From assembly GCF_001424875.1 (NCBI RefSeq), contig NZ_LMCT01000072.1, positions 177,632 through 241,631 of the forward strand: 64,000 nt of DNA. The letters are read 5' to 3'. Below the pieces are notes generated by a model, which saw nothing but the letters and a program-made list of their open reading frames with translations, ran no database searches and was not told the origin of the DNA. The translations under genes and the position numbers were made by a program. The DNA is from Kitasatospora sp. Root107. GTDB taxonomy: Bacteria > Actinomycetota > Actinomycetes > Streptomycetales > Streptomycetaceae. Positions 35,169 through 43,414 of this stretch are shown piece by piece (position 1 is the first letter of the stretch; each line of letters begins with the position of its first letter).

Positions 35169-36358
35169 CACTTGCTCCTGCGGGAGAGGAGGACGAGGGA
35201 GGCGGCGACCAGTGCGGCCACGGTGCCGGTCAGCACCGGGGCGGTCGGACCGAAAGCGCTGTTGACCAGCGCGGCGACCACTCCGGCGGCGACCGCGCCG
35301 CCCTTGGAGACGAATTCGAGTGAGCCGAACATCCGGCCCGGGGCCCGCCCGCGGCATGCCTCGGCGGCGAGCACCGAGAGGCAGACCAGACCGAGGGTCA
35401 GGCCGACGCCCAGCAGCAGCCGGGCGAGGGTGAAGGTGAGCAGGGAGCCGGCCGGGCCGTGTGCGGCCAGGCCGAGCGCGACGAAGCCGAAGCCGATCGC
35501 CAGGCCGGTGCGCGGCCGCTCCAGGAAGCGGGTGTGCACCCGTCCTGCGGCGGCCAGGTAGCACAGGTGCGGCAGTGCGAAGAGCAGGCCGGTGACCGTG
35601 CCGGAGACGCCGGGCAGCTTCTGCTCCACCAAGGCGACCAGGTACGGGAAGGAGATGATGGTGGAGAAGACGAAGGCGAACTCGACCGTGTAGAGCAGCT
35701 TCAGCGATCCCGGTACGACGGCGGCGGGCGGCCGGCCCGTCGTGCTCGGCCGGACCGGCCTGGACGGCTCGGGCAGCAGGGCGAGCAGCCCGGCGGCGAG
35801 CAGTGGGAGGACGGCCATCAGCAGATACTGCCGGTGCGGGGATATCCAGGGCGAGAGGGCGCCGACCAGGATCGGCGCGGCCACCAGCGAGGCCCGGGCG
35901 CTGCCCTGCATCAGGGTGAGCGCCTTGGACAGCTGGGGGCCCTCCAGCGCGGCGGCCAGGTAGCCGTTGGTGGCGGCGAAGGTGCCGCCGAGGAAGCCCT
36001 GCAGCACCAGCGCGACGGTGAAGGCGGGCAGGCTGTCGGCCCAGCCGGCGAGCAGGAACGAGACGGTGAGCCCGAGTTGGGCCCGGAGCAGCAGCCGCTT
36101 GCGACCGAACCGGTCGGCCAGCCGGCCCCAGAGCGGGGCACCGAGGCCGCTGAAGACGGTCGGCACGATGTAGAGCACCCCGGCCCAGCTGCCGTCCTGG
36201 TCGCCAAGACCGGGCAGGATCTGAGTCAGGAACGGCGGCAGGCCGAGCGCCGCGAAGGAGGCGACGAAGTAGCAGGCGGCGATCGCGTGCACCTGGCGGC
36301 GGTCCAGCCCCTCTGGTGCCGGGACGGTCATCGTGCGCTCGGCTGCTGCGGTGCTCAT
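35168..36358 (-). CDS. MFS transporter, probable siderophore exporter
   Basis: This 396-residue 12-helix major facilitator has the motif A loop GRLADRFGRKRLLL between helices 2 and 3. It sits between the two NIS synthetase genes, coupled to both by one-base TGATG overlaps, the place occupied by the SbnD exporter in the staphyloferrin B cluster. Export of the finished siderophore is therefore the likely role, by context. Confidence 0.92.
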   Translation of the reverse strand: MSTAAAERTMTVPAPEGLDRRQVHAIAACYFVASFAALGLPPFLTQILPGLGDQDGSWAGVLYIVPTVFSGLGAPLWGRLADRFGRKRLLLRAQLGLTVSFLLAGWADSLPAFTVALVLQGFLGGTFAATNGYLAAALEGPQLSKALTLMQGSARASLVAAPILVGALSPWISPHRQYLLMAVLPLLAAGLLALLPEPSRPVRPSTTGRPPAAVVPGSLKLLYTVEFAFVFSTIISFPYLVALVEQKLPGVSGTVTGLLFALPHLCYLAAAGRVHTRFLERPRTGLAIGFGFVALGLAAHGPAGSLLTFTLARLLLGVGLTLGLVCLSVLAAEACRGRAPGRMFGSLEFVSKGGAVAAGVVAALVNSAFGPTAPVLTGTVAALVAASLVLLSRRSK

Positions 36359-38043
36359 CAGACCTCCAGGCGAAGGTAGTTCGGTCCGCTGGTGTAGTGC
36401 TTGTTGATGTCGGCTGCGCCGGAGCGTTCCTTGCTGAGCAGCGATCCGGCGGTGACCATCGCCTTCACCGGCAGCCGCTCGGCGTCCAGCAGGGCGGCCC
36501 GCAGCGAATCACCGGCCGGGCCGAGCCGCCCGATCGAGCGCTCGAGCTCGGCGCGCAGCAGGCCGAGCAGCTCGGCCAGCGGGGCTCGGCCGTGCGCGGC
36601 CAGACCGAAGGCGAGCGAGGCGGTGCACAGGTGGCCGGTGATCGTGGTGAACAGGTCGGTGAGTGCCAGGTCGTTCTGTGAGAAGACCCTGGCATCGTCG
36701 AACTCGCCGACGAAGGAGCCGAGTTCACCGATCCGGTCAGTGTTCACCCGGGGGCCGTCGTTGTCCTTGTAGAGCAGCCGCAGCCGGGTCGTGCCGTCCA
36801 CCAGGTCGAGCACCAGCGAGGTGTTCTGCTGATGCGACTCCAGGGCGATGCCGTAGCCGAACAGGGTGCCCTGCCAGTCCAGCAGCAGCGCCAGCAGCTC
36901 GCGGTAGAAGGTGGTCACCGAGCCGTCGTAGAACCGGTCGGCCAGCAGGTCGACGACCAGCCCGCCGGGCGCCGGGGCGAGCAGTGCGGCCAGCGGCACC
37001 GTCAGGGCGTGTTCCAGGCCGGCCGGGTAACGCCGGACCAGCACGGCCAGCAGCTCGTGGCCGGTGTGCGCGTAGCCCTGCTCGTCGGCGTGCAGGATCC
37101 GCTCCGCCAGGCGCGGTTCGCGGGCCAGTACGGCCTCGAACAGCCGCTGTCCTGCCGCGCCGTCCTCCAGGGTGCCCGGCTTGATGGTGCGCCGGTTGCG
37201 CAGGCCGAGGGTGGCGGTGGTCAGCGGCAGCTTGAGGTGCCACTCGGGGTGCTCGGCCAGGGCGACGGTGCGCATCGACAGGGTCGGCACCACCTCCAGG
37301 TGGCCGCGCTCGGCGAGCACCGCCCCCGGTACGGCGGCCAGCGCCTCCCGGGCGCTCAACGGGTGGACCGGGACGGCGAGGTGAGTGTCGGTCAGCTCGT
37401 TCAGCCCCAGCTGTGCCAGGCTCGGCCACCAGTCGGGGCGCGGCCCGATGGTGTCCACGGCCAGTGCCCCGGCCGGTACGGCCAGCCAGTTCAACTCGAA
37501 GCTCGGGTGGAACTCCGGTGCGTAGCTGCGCAGTTCGTCCTGACTCAGGCCGGACCGGCCGCGCGCGGTCGGGTACACCGGGTGGTCCAGGAAGGCGGCC
37601 AGGGTGTCGAAGCCGAGCGAGCCCGCCAGGCCGGTCCAGTCGGCGGGGTGCTCGCCGTGCCGGAGCGCGAGCAGGTCGTGCACCTGGCCCTGGATGTCCG
37701 CGTGCAGCTCCATGGTGGCCAGGGTCTGCCGGCACTCCTCGGCGAAGGCCGGGTAGCCGTCCCGGTCCTGCGGATCGGCCAGCTCGGCGAGGTGGGCCAG
37801 CATCTCGGGGAGCTCGGTGACCTGCTGGTCCTCGACCGTCAAGAGCGGGAGCCGGGCGGTCAGTTCGCTCTGGAAACCGTCGGTCACGACCGGCAGCGCG
37901 AGTGTCCCGGCCACCAGCCAGCGGCCGTCGGGACGCTCTTCCACGGTGCTCTGGGTACGCAGGCCGAGCACGTCCTCGCGGAGCAGCGCGCCGAGCACCC
38001 GCAGGGTCAGCTGCTCGGCCTGGCCGGAACGGTCGACGCTCAT
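36358..38043 (-). CDS. IucA/IucC-family siderophore synthetase (second)
   Basis: This is the second NIS synthetase, 561 residues. Motifs include VPVHPLSAREAL (the HP..Q/S region), PTLSMRTVAL, WHLKLPLTTATLGLRNRRTI, the ATP/Mg stretch GIALESHQQNTSLVLD and LLYKDNDGPRVNT, where the first synthetase has FRDLEGTKL. The two enzymes are clearly divergent paralogues and so should catalyse different condensation steps. ATP-grasp and exporter genes overlap it on either side, so the order of synthesis is encoded as one translationally coupled unit. Confidence 0.93.
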   Translation of the reverse strand: MSVDRSGQAEQLTLRVLGALLREDVLGLRTQSTVEERPDGRWLVAGTLALPVVTDGFQSELTARLPLLTVEDQQVTELPEMLAHLAELADPQDRDGYPAFAEECRQTLATMELHADIQGQVHDLLALRHGEHPADWTGLAGSLGFDTLAAFLDHPVYPTARGRSGLSQDELRSYAPEFHPSFELNWLAVPAGALAVDTIGPRPDWWPSLAQLGLNELTDTHLAVPVHPLSAREALAAVPGAVLAERGHLEVVPTLSMRTVALAEHPEWHLKLPLTTATLGLRNRRTIKPGTLEDGAAGQRLFEAVLAREPRLAERILHADEQGYAHTGHELLAVLVRRYPAGLEHALTVPLAALLAPAPGGLVVDLLADRFYDGSVTTFYRELLALLLDWQGTLFGYGIALESHQQNTSLVLDLVDGTTRLRLLYKDNDGPRVNTDRIGELGSFVGEFDDARVFSQNDLALTDLFTTITGHLCTASLAFGLAAHGRAPLAELLGLLRAELERSIGRLGPAGDSLRAALLDAERLPVKAMVTAGSLLSKERSGAADINKHYTSGPNYLRLEV

Positions 38044-39236
38044 GCCGAGATCTCCCAGCGGTTGGCCGCGATGAACCCGGCGACCGCGCTGTCCACCGCC
38101 GCCTGGTCGGTGCCGACCGCCCAGATCACACCCAGGTAGTCGCGGTTGGTGCCGTAGTGGTCGTGCCGCTCGCCGACCGGACGGAACGGGCGGTAGCTGA
38201 GCCTGACGCCGTCCCGGTCCTGGTCGAAGGCCTCAGGAGCGGAGGTGAGCACCCCGGCCCGGTCGGCGCAGACCGCCTCGTTGCGGGCCCGGCCGTCGGT
38301 ACGGGCGCCGAGGTCGGCGGGCAGCGGCACGCCCAGGTGGGCGCGCAGCACGTGCTCGAAGAACGGGATCTCCAGCAACTGGGCCAGCATCAGGTCGCAC
38401 TGGTCGCCGATGGCCCGGTAGTTGATCTCGATGATCCGGGCCCGGCCGTCCTCCTGCACCACGAACTCGGTGTGGCAGGCGCCGAGTCCGACGCCGACGG
38501 CGTCGAGCTGGGCGAGCACCTGCTCGGTCACCGCCTGTGGGTGCGCGGGGACGAACTCCAGCACCTCCTCGATGAAGTTCGGCGGCGGCGAGAGCCGGGT
38601 CCGGAAGCCGCCGAGCACGTGCCGGGCGGTGCCGTCGCCGAGCGTCTCCAAGGTGTGCAGCTCACCGGCCAGGAACTCCTCGACCACCAGCGCCGTACCG
38701 GCCCGGCGTTCGCGGATCGCGGCCACCCGTCCGGCCAGTTCGGCGGCGTCGGCGACCAGCGCGACGTCCTCGCTGGCCACGCCCTCGCGCGGTTTGACCA
38801 CACAGGGGAACGGCGGGTCCAGCTCGGCCGGGTCCTGACCCGGGGCCAGCTCGCCGGACCAGACCGCGTCCAGCCCGGCGGCGGCCAGGTGGCGGCGGAA
38901 CTGGGCCTTGTTCTTGGCCCGCAGGGTCGCCTTCCAGTCCTTGCCGGGCAGCCCGAAGTACTCGGCGGCCAGCGCGGTCTGGGTCTGCAGATGGTCGCTG
39001 TTGCTGAACACCGCGTCCGGGGCCTGGAGTTGCGAGATCAGGCCGATCACCTCGCGGTGGTCGTGCACCGCGCACTCCACCACCTCGGGCGCGAACTCCC
39101 GCCCGGCGTAGGCCTTCCGGTGTGCCTCGGGGGAGTCGGTGAGCACCGTCACCGACAGACCCAGCCGCGCGGCGGCGGGCAGGAAGCCGTCGGTGACGGA
39201 GTCGGTGGGGTTGAGCGCGAGCAGGTACATCCGCAT
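38040..39236 (-). CDS. ATP-grasp ligase of the siderophore operon
   Basis: This 398-residue ATP-grasp enzyme makes an amide or ester bond through an acyl-phosphate. The order is an N-terminal Rossmann-like domain (MYLLALNPTDSVTDGF), a central part with PFPCVVKPREGVASEDV (ATP-binding Lys), the hinge ALVVEEFLAGELHT and the Mg site ARIIEINYRAIGDQCD. It is not found in staphyloferrin B or aerobactin operons, so it may add an amino acid or replace a third condensation. It overlaps the synthetase downstream by 4 bases. The substrate is unknown. Confidence 0.88.
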   Translation of the reverse strand: MRMYLLALNPTDSVTDGFLPAAARLGLSVTVLTDSPEAHRKAYAGREFAPEVVECAVHDHREVIGLISQLQAPDAVFSNSDHLQTQTALAAEYFGLPGKDWKATLRAKNKAQFRRHLAAAGLDAVWSGELAPGQDPAELDPPFPCVVKPREGVASEDVALVADAAELAGRVAAIRERRAGTALVVEEFLAGELHTLETLGDGTARHVLGGFRTRLSPPPNFIEEVLEFVPAHPQAVTEQVLAQLDAVGVGLGACHTEFVVQEDGRARIIEINYRAIGDQCDLMLAQLLEIPFFEHVLRAHLGVPLPADLGARTDGRARNEAVCADRAGVLTSAPEAFDQDRDGVRLSYRPFRPVGERHDHYGTNRDYLGVIWAVGTDQAAVDSAVAGFIAANRWEISA

Positions 39237-39267
39237 GACGAGGTGTCCTCTGGTGTGGTTCAGGAGG

Positions 39268-39292
39268 GCCGGGGGCGCCGTACGCCCCCGGC
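39268..39292 (-). other. Intercistronic hairpin between uptake and synthesis genes
   Basis: GCCGGGGGCG and CGCCCCCGGC form a perfect 10-base-pair stem with a 5-base loop in the 64-base gap between the binding lipoprotein gene and the ATP-grasp gene. The biosynthetic genes are on the same strand with no visible promoter of their own. The hairpin may therefore attenuate read-through or stabilise the upstream message. Confidence 0.55.
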
Positions 39293-39300
39293 TCCGGGGA

Positions 39301-40287
39301 CTACTTGGGCGCGTCGACGCCGGCGGCCTTTGCGATGTCGCCGAGCATCTGCTCGGCGGCCTGCACGCCGATCCCGGACATCCAGGTCTCGTCCGGCACG
39401 TTGAAGACCTTGTTGTTCTTGACCGCGGTCAGGCCCTGCCAGACGGGGGTGGCCTGGACCTCGGCCTGCTTGGTCTTGGTCGGGTCGGTGGCGACGGTGA
39501 CGAACACCAGGTCGGCGTCGGCCTGGTTGATCAGCTCGGGGCCGACCTCGAGCATCGCCTTGTTGACGTCCTGCGGGGTCGGGCGGGCCAGCCCGGTGTC
39601 CTGGAGCACCACGCCGCTGAACGAGTCCTTGGCGTAGAGGCGGGTCGGACCTGCCACGAAGCGGACCACCGAGGCGGTCGGCACCTTGCCCGCGTTCTTC
39701 TCGGTGATGGCCTTGCCGAGCTTGGCGGCCTTGGCCTCGTAGTCGGCCAGCGCCTTCTTGGCCTCGGCCTCCTTGCCCAGCGCTTCGGCGTGCACGGCCA
39801 GGTTGGCCTTCCACGGGAAGCCCGTGGTCTCCGTCATCACGGTCGGGGCGATGGCGTTGAGCTTGTCGTAGACCTTCTCGTGCCGGACCTTGGAGGTGAG
39901 GATCAGGTCGGGCTTGAGCGAGGCGATCAGCTCCAGGTTGGGCTCGTTGCTCGGGCCGACGTCCTTGGTGCCGTCCACCTTGCCCTTGAGGTACGCCGGG
40001 AAGCCGCCCTCGGTCTTCAGGTGCGGGGCCACCGCGCCGACCGGGGTGATGCCCAGCAGGGTGACGTCGTCCAGCTCGCCGCTGTCCAGCACCACGACCT
40101 TCTTGGGCTTGACCTTGATCTCCGCGGTGCCCATCGCGTGCTTGACGCTGCGCGGGAAGCCGGCGTCCGAGGACTTCGCGGCCTCGTTCGAGCTGCCGCT
40201 GCTGCCGCAGGCGGCGAGCGAGACGGCGAGCGCGGTGGCGAGCAGGACGGCGGGGAGTCTGCGCAGGTGGGTGGTGGGCTGAGACAT
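39301..40287 (-). CDS. Fe(III)-siderophore-binding lipoprotein
   Basis: This 328-residue FecB/FhuD-type substrate-binding lipoprotein has a signal peptide with lipobox SLAAC (Cys near residue 27), then a Gly/Ser-rich tether. The mature protein has the class III fold markers: VVVLDSGELDDVTLLGITPVG at its start, a long linking helix and PELINQADADLVFV before the C-terminal lobe. It would capture the siderophore made by the adjacent operon and hand it to the FecCD permeases upstream. Confidence 0.94.
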   Translation of the reverse strand: MSQPTTHLRRLPAVLLATALAVSLAACGSSGSSNEAAKSSDAGFPRSVKHAMGTAEIKVKPKKVVVLDSGELDDVTLLGITPVGAVAPHLKTEGGFPAYLKGKVDGTKDVGPSNEPNLELIASLKPDLILTSKVRHEKVYDKLNAIAPTVMTETTGFPWKANLAVHAEALGKEAEAKKALADYEAKAAKLGKAITEKNAGKVPTASVVRFVAGPTRLYAKDSFSGVVLQDTGLARPTPQDVNKAMLEVGPELINQADADLVFVTVATDPTKTKQAEVQATPVWQGLTAVKNNKVFNVPDETWMSGIGVQAAEQMLGDIAKAAGVDAPK

Positions 40288-40377
40288 GGTCAGGTCCTTG
40301 CTGTGTGGTGTGTGCAGGCAGGTTGGAGCGACCGGTCGCCGGGGCGGAAGCCCGGGCCGGAAGATCTTGAGGTGGTG

Positions 40378-41217
40378 TCAGGCGCGGGGTGGGCGACGGC
40401 TCCTGGCCCGGGGGACGACCAGCGGGGTGCCGGTCTCCGGGTCGGGGACCACCAGGCAGGGGACCTGGAAGACGGCCTCGACCAGCTCGGCGGTGAGCAC
40501 CTCGGCGGGCGGTCCGGCGGCGGCCAGCTTCCCGCCGTCGAGCACCACCAGGTGGTCCGCGTACCGGGCGGCCTGGCCCAGGTCGTGCAGCACCATCACC
40601 ACGGTGCGCCCGGCCTGGTCGTGCAGGTCCGCGACCAGGTCGAGCACCTCCAGCTGGTGCCGCAGGTCGAGGAAGGTGGTCGGCTCGTCCAGCAGCAGCA
40701 GCTCGGTGTCCTGGGCCAGCGCCAGTGCTATCCAGGCGCGTTGGCGCTGGCCGCCGGAGAGCTGGTCCACCGGCCGGTCGCGCAGCTCGGCGGTGCCGGT
40801 GCGGATCAGCGCGTCCTCCACGGCGGCCTGGTCGGCGGCCGACCAGGGGCTGAGCATCCGCTGGTGCGGGTAGCGGCCGAGCCGTACCAGCGACTCGACG
40901 GTGACCGCCTCCGGGGTGACCGGCTGCTGCGGCAGCAGGCCGAGCCGCTTGGCCAGCGCCCGGGCGGACATCCGGTGGATGTCGGCGCCGTCCAGGGTGA
41001 CGGTGCCGGCGGCCGGGGCGAGCAGCCGGGTCAGGCCACGCAGCAGGGTGGACTTGCCGCAGGCGTTCGGGCCGACGATCGCGGTCACCGAGCCGCCCGG
41101 CAGGGTCAGGTCGAGGCCCGCCACGATGGTCCGGTCGCCGTAGCGCAGGTCCAGGCCGGTGGCCGTGAGCTGATTGCCGCTCAGCTGCGCGGCGGGGGTC
41201 AGTTGATCGGTGGTCAC
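40378..41217 (-). CDS. Iron-siderophore ABC transporter ATPase
   Basis: This 279-residue FepC/FecE-type ATPase has a Walker A IVGPNACGKSTLLR, a signature QLSGGQRQRAWIALAL and a Walker B LLLLDEPTTFLDL. The Cys in the P-loop is unusual but common in this subfamily. The GTG start at 41217 overlaps the permease stop by 4 bases. The 90-base gap to the lipoprotein gene carries no iron box, so both share the promoter at 43.3 kb. Confidence 0.94.
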   Translation of the reverse strand: MTTDQLTPAAQLSGNQLTATGLDLRYGDRTIVAGLDLTLPGGSVTAIVGPNACGKSTLLRGLTRLLAPAAGTVTLDGADIHRMSARALAKRLGLLPQQPVTPEAVTVESLVRLGRYPHQRMLSPWSAADQAAVEDALIRTGTAELRDRPVDQLSGGQRQRAWIALALAQDTELLLLDEPTTFLDLRHQLEVLDLVADLHDQAGRTVVMVLHDLGQAARYADHLVVLDGGKLAAAGPPAEVLTAELVEAVFQVPCLVVPDPETGTPLVVPRARSRRPPRA

Positions 41218-42269
41218 GACTCACTCCTCTGGGGCGGCCGCCCCTGGCGGATCATCAGCACGAGCAGCCAGGGCGCACCGAGGGTGGCGGTCACGGCGCC
41301 CACCGGCAGGCCGTGGATCGGCAGCAGGTTCAGTACGGCGTAGTCGGAGCCGAGCAGCAGCAGGGCGCCGGTGAGCGCGGTCAGCGCGAGGGTGGCCGGG
41401 GTCGGCGGACCGGCCAGCAGCCGGACCAGGTGCGGTACGGCCAGCGCGACGAAGGCGACCGGGCCGCACAGCGCGGCGGCCATCGAGGCCAGCACCACCG
41501 CGAGCAGCAGCAGGCCGAGCCTGGCCCGGTTCGGGTCGAGGCCGAGCCCGCCCGCCGATTCGTCGCCGAGGTCCAGCACCGCGACCCGGCGGTACAGCAG
41601 GAAGACCGCGAGCACGGTCAGCAGGATTGCTGCGCCGCCGAGTCGGAGCTCGGTCCAGTTCCGGCCGTACAGCGAGCCGGTGGTCCACTGCAGCGCGGAG
41701 GAGGCGAGTTCGGCCGGGAACCGGACGATCATCAGGTTGACCGCCGCCGCCAGCCCGTACTGCACGGCCAGGCCGACCAGCACCAGCCGGTTGACGGCCA
41801 TCTTGGAGCGCCAGGCGAAGGCCCCGAGCAGCAGCGCGGCCAGCATCCCGCCGCCGAGCGCGGCCAGCGGGACGAACGCCTGGCTCGCGCCGAGCGCCAG
41901 CATCAGCACCGCGCCGAACGAGGCGCCGCCGGTCACCCCGACCACGTCGGGGGAGGCCAGCGGATTGCGGAAGAGCCGCTGGAGCAGCGTGCCGGAGACC
42001 GCGAGCCCGGCCCCGGCGATCAGCGCCGAGACCACCCGGGGCGCGCGGAACTCCTGCACCACCAGGACGTTGCCCGGATCGCCGAGGCCGACCAGCGCGC
42101 GCAGCGAGTCCAGCAGCGACAGCTCGATCTGACCGGTGCTCAGGGCCAGCCCGGTGAGCAGGACCAGAGCGATGGTCAGGCCTAGGCCGAGCAGCAGCGA
42201 ACGGCGGCGCCGCCGGGCGATCGCGCCGGTCTTCCTCGGGAGGCCGGTGACCGGCAGGACGGCGGTCAC
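41214..42269 (-). CDS. Iron-siderophore ABC transporter permease (FecCD)
   Basis: This 351-residue permease has about ten transmembrane helices, with the FecCD family stretch NPLASPDVVGVTGGASFGAV and the ATPase-coupling loop near GPVAFVALAVPHLVRLL. It pairs with the neighbouring FecCD protein as a heterodimeric channel. The GTG start at 42269 overlaps the upstream permease stop. Confidence 0.94.
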   Translation of the reverse strand: MTAVLPVTGLPRKTGAIARRRRRSLLLGLGLTIALVLLTGLALSTGQIELSLLDSLRALVGLGDPGNVLVVQEFRAPRVVSALIAGAGLAVSGTLLQRLFRNPLASPDVVGVTGGASFGAVLMLALGASQAFVPLAALGGGMLAALLLGAFAWRSKMAVNRLVLVGLAVQYGLAAAVNLMIVRFPAELASSALQWTTGSLYGRNWTELRLGGAAILLTVLAVFLLYRRVAVLDLGDESAGGLGLDPNRARLGLLLLAVVLASMAAALCGPVAFVALAVPHLVRLLAGPPTPATLALTALTGALLLLGSDYAVLNLLPIHGLPVGAVTATLGAPWLLVLMIRQGRPPQRSES

Positions 42270-43300
42270 CGGGCGGCCTTCCGGGCCAGCAGGGCGAGCA
42301 TCGGGGCGCCGAGGAAGGCGGTGACGATGCCGACCTCGATCTCGGAGGGCCGGACCACCAGCCGGCCGAGCACGTCGGCGCCGAGCAGCAGCACCGCTCC
42401 GCCGAGCAGGCAGCCGGGGATCAGCCAGCGGTGGTCGTTGCCGAGCAGCGGGCGGACCAGGTGCGGGGCGGCCAGCCCGACGAAGGCGATCGGCCCGGCC
42501 ACCGCGACCGCCCCGGCGGCCAGAAGCACCACCGCGAGCCCGCCGACCAGCCGGATCCGGACCACCGGCACGCCGAGCGACTGGGCGGCCTCGTCGCCGA
42601 GCGCCAGCGCGTTCAGGGCGGGGGAGACCAGCAGCGCGATCAGCAGGCCGGCCAGGATCAACGGCAGGACGGGGGTGAGCACTTCGAGGTTACGGGTGCC
42701 GATCGAGCCGGCCAGCCAGAACCGGGCCTCGTCCAGCGTGCGGTGGCTGGCCAGCATCACCGCGGAGGTCCAGGAGGTCAGCACGGCGGTCAGCACGGTG
42801 CCGCCGAGGGCGAGCCGGACCGGGTCCAGGTCACCCGAACGGCGGGCCATCGCGTACGCCAGTACGGCGGCGGCCGCGGCGCCGACGACGGCGAACCAGA
42901 CGTACTGGAGCGGGTGGGTGAGCCCCAGGGTGAAGATCGCCACCACCACCGCGAGGCTGGCGCCGGCGTTGATGCCGAGCGTGGTGGGCGCGGCGAGCGG
43001 GTTGCGGGTGACACCCTGCGCGACCGCTCCGGCCACGCCGAGGGCGGCGCCGACGGCCACTCCGATGATCGTGCGCGGGACCCGCAGGCCCCGTACGACA
43101 TCGGCGTCCCCGCCGGTCAGCTGCCCTGAGAGGGCGTCAAGCACGGTTCCCAGCGGGATCGGCCGCGATCCCAGCGCCAGGCTGAGCGCCGCGCACAGCG
43201 CGAGCGCCGCGAGCCCGGCGAGCAGCAGCAAGGGTTGCCGGTACGTCGCCGTGGTCCGCCGCGCCGGGGCTGTGGACTCCGGTTGTTCGGTGGTGAGCAC
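42266..43300 (-). CDS. Iron-siderophore ABC transporter permease (FecCD)
   Basis: This 344-residue FecCD permease is the first gene of the iron operon. Family motifs are NPLAAPTTLGINAGASLAVV and GPIAFVGLAAPHLVRPLLG. The GTG start at 43300 lies 12 bases from a strong iron box. From here nine minus-strand genes follow with overlaps or gaps no longer than 90 bases, so uptake and synthesis probably form one iron-repressed transcript of about 11 kb. Confidence 0.94.
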   Translation of the reverse strand: MLTTEQPESTAPARRTTATYRQPLLLLAGLAALALCAALSLALGSRPIPLGTVLDALSGQLTGGDADVVRGLRVPRTIIGVAVGAALGVAGAVAQGVTRNPLAAPTTLGINAGASLAVVVAIFTLGLTHPLQYVWFAVVGAAAAAVLAYAMARRSGDLDPVRLALGGTVLTAVLTSWTSAVMLASHRTLDEARFWLAGSIGTRNLEVLTPVLPLILAGLLIALLVSPALNALALGDEAAQSLGVPVVRIRLVGGLAVVLLAAGAVAVAGPIAFVGLAAPHLVRPLLGNDHRWLIPGCLLGGAVLLLGADVLGRLVVRPSEIEVGIVTAFLGAPMLALLARKAAR

Positions 43301-43311
43301 GAGGCAGAAGC

Positions 43312-43330
43312 TTAGGTTAGGTTTCCCTAA
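43312..43330. promoter_or_regulatory. Iron box of the siderophore operon
   Basis: TTAGGTTAGGTTTCCCTAA matches the IdeR/DmdR1 consensus at 17 of 19 positions. It lies 12-30 bases upstream of the FecCD start on the minus strand, overlapping the expected promoter. Repression by the iron-loaded regulator is expected for the whole uptake and synthesis operon. Confidence 0.88.
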
Positions 43331-43376
43331 GTTCTCAAGTCGCTCGCGGATTGAGCGAAAATTTCCCAGCTGCCTA

Positions 43377-43395
43377 TAAGGTGAGCCTCACCTTA
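43377..43395. promoter_or_regulatory. Iron box of the FhuF-like gene
   Basis: TAAGGTGAGCCTCACCTTA is a perfect 9-1-9 palindrome that agrees with the iron-box consensus at 17 of 19 positions. It ends 19 bases before the reductase start. With the box at 43312 it makes a divergent, doubly controlled intergenic region of 114 bases. Confidence 0.85.
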
Positions 43396-43414
43396 TTCGA
43401 TCTAGAGAGTCGGG

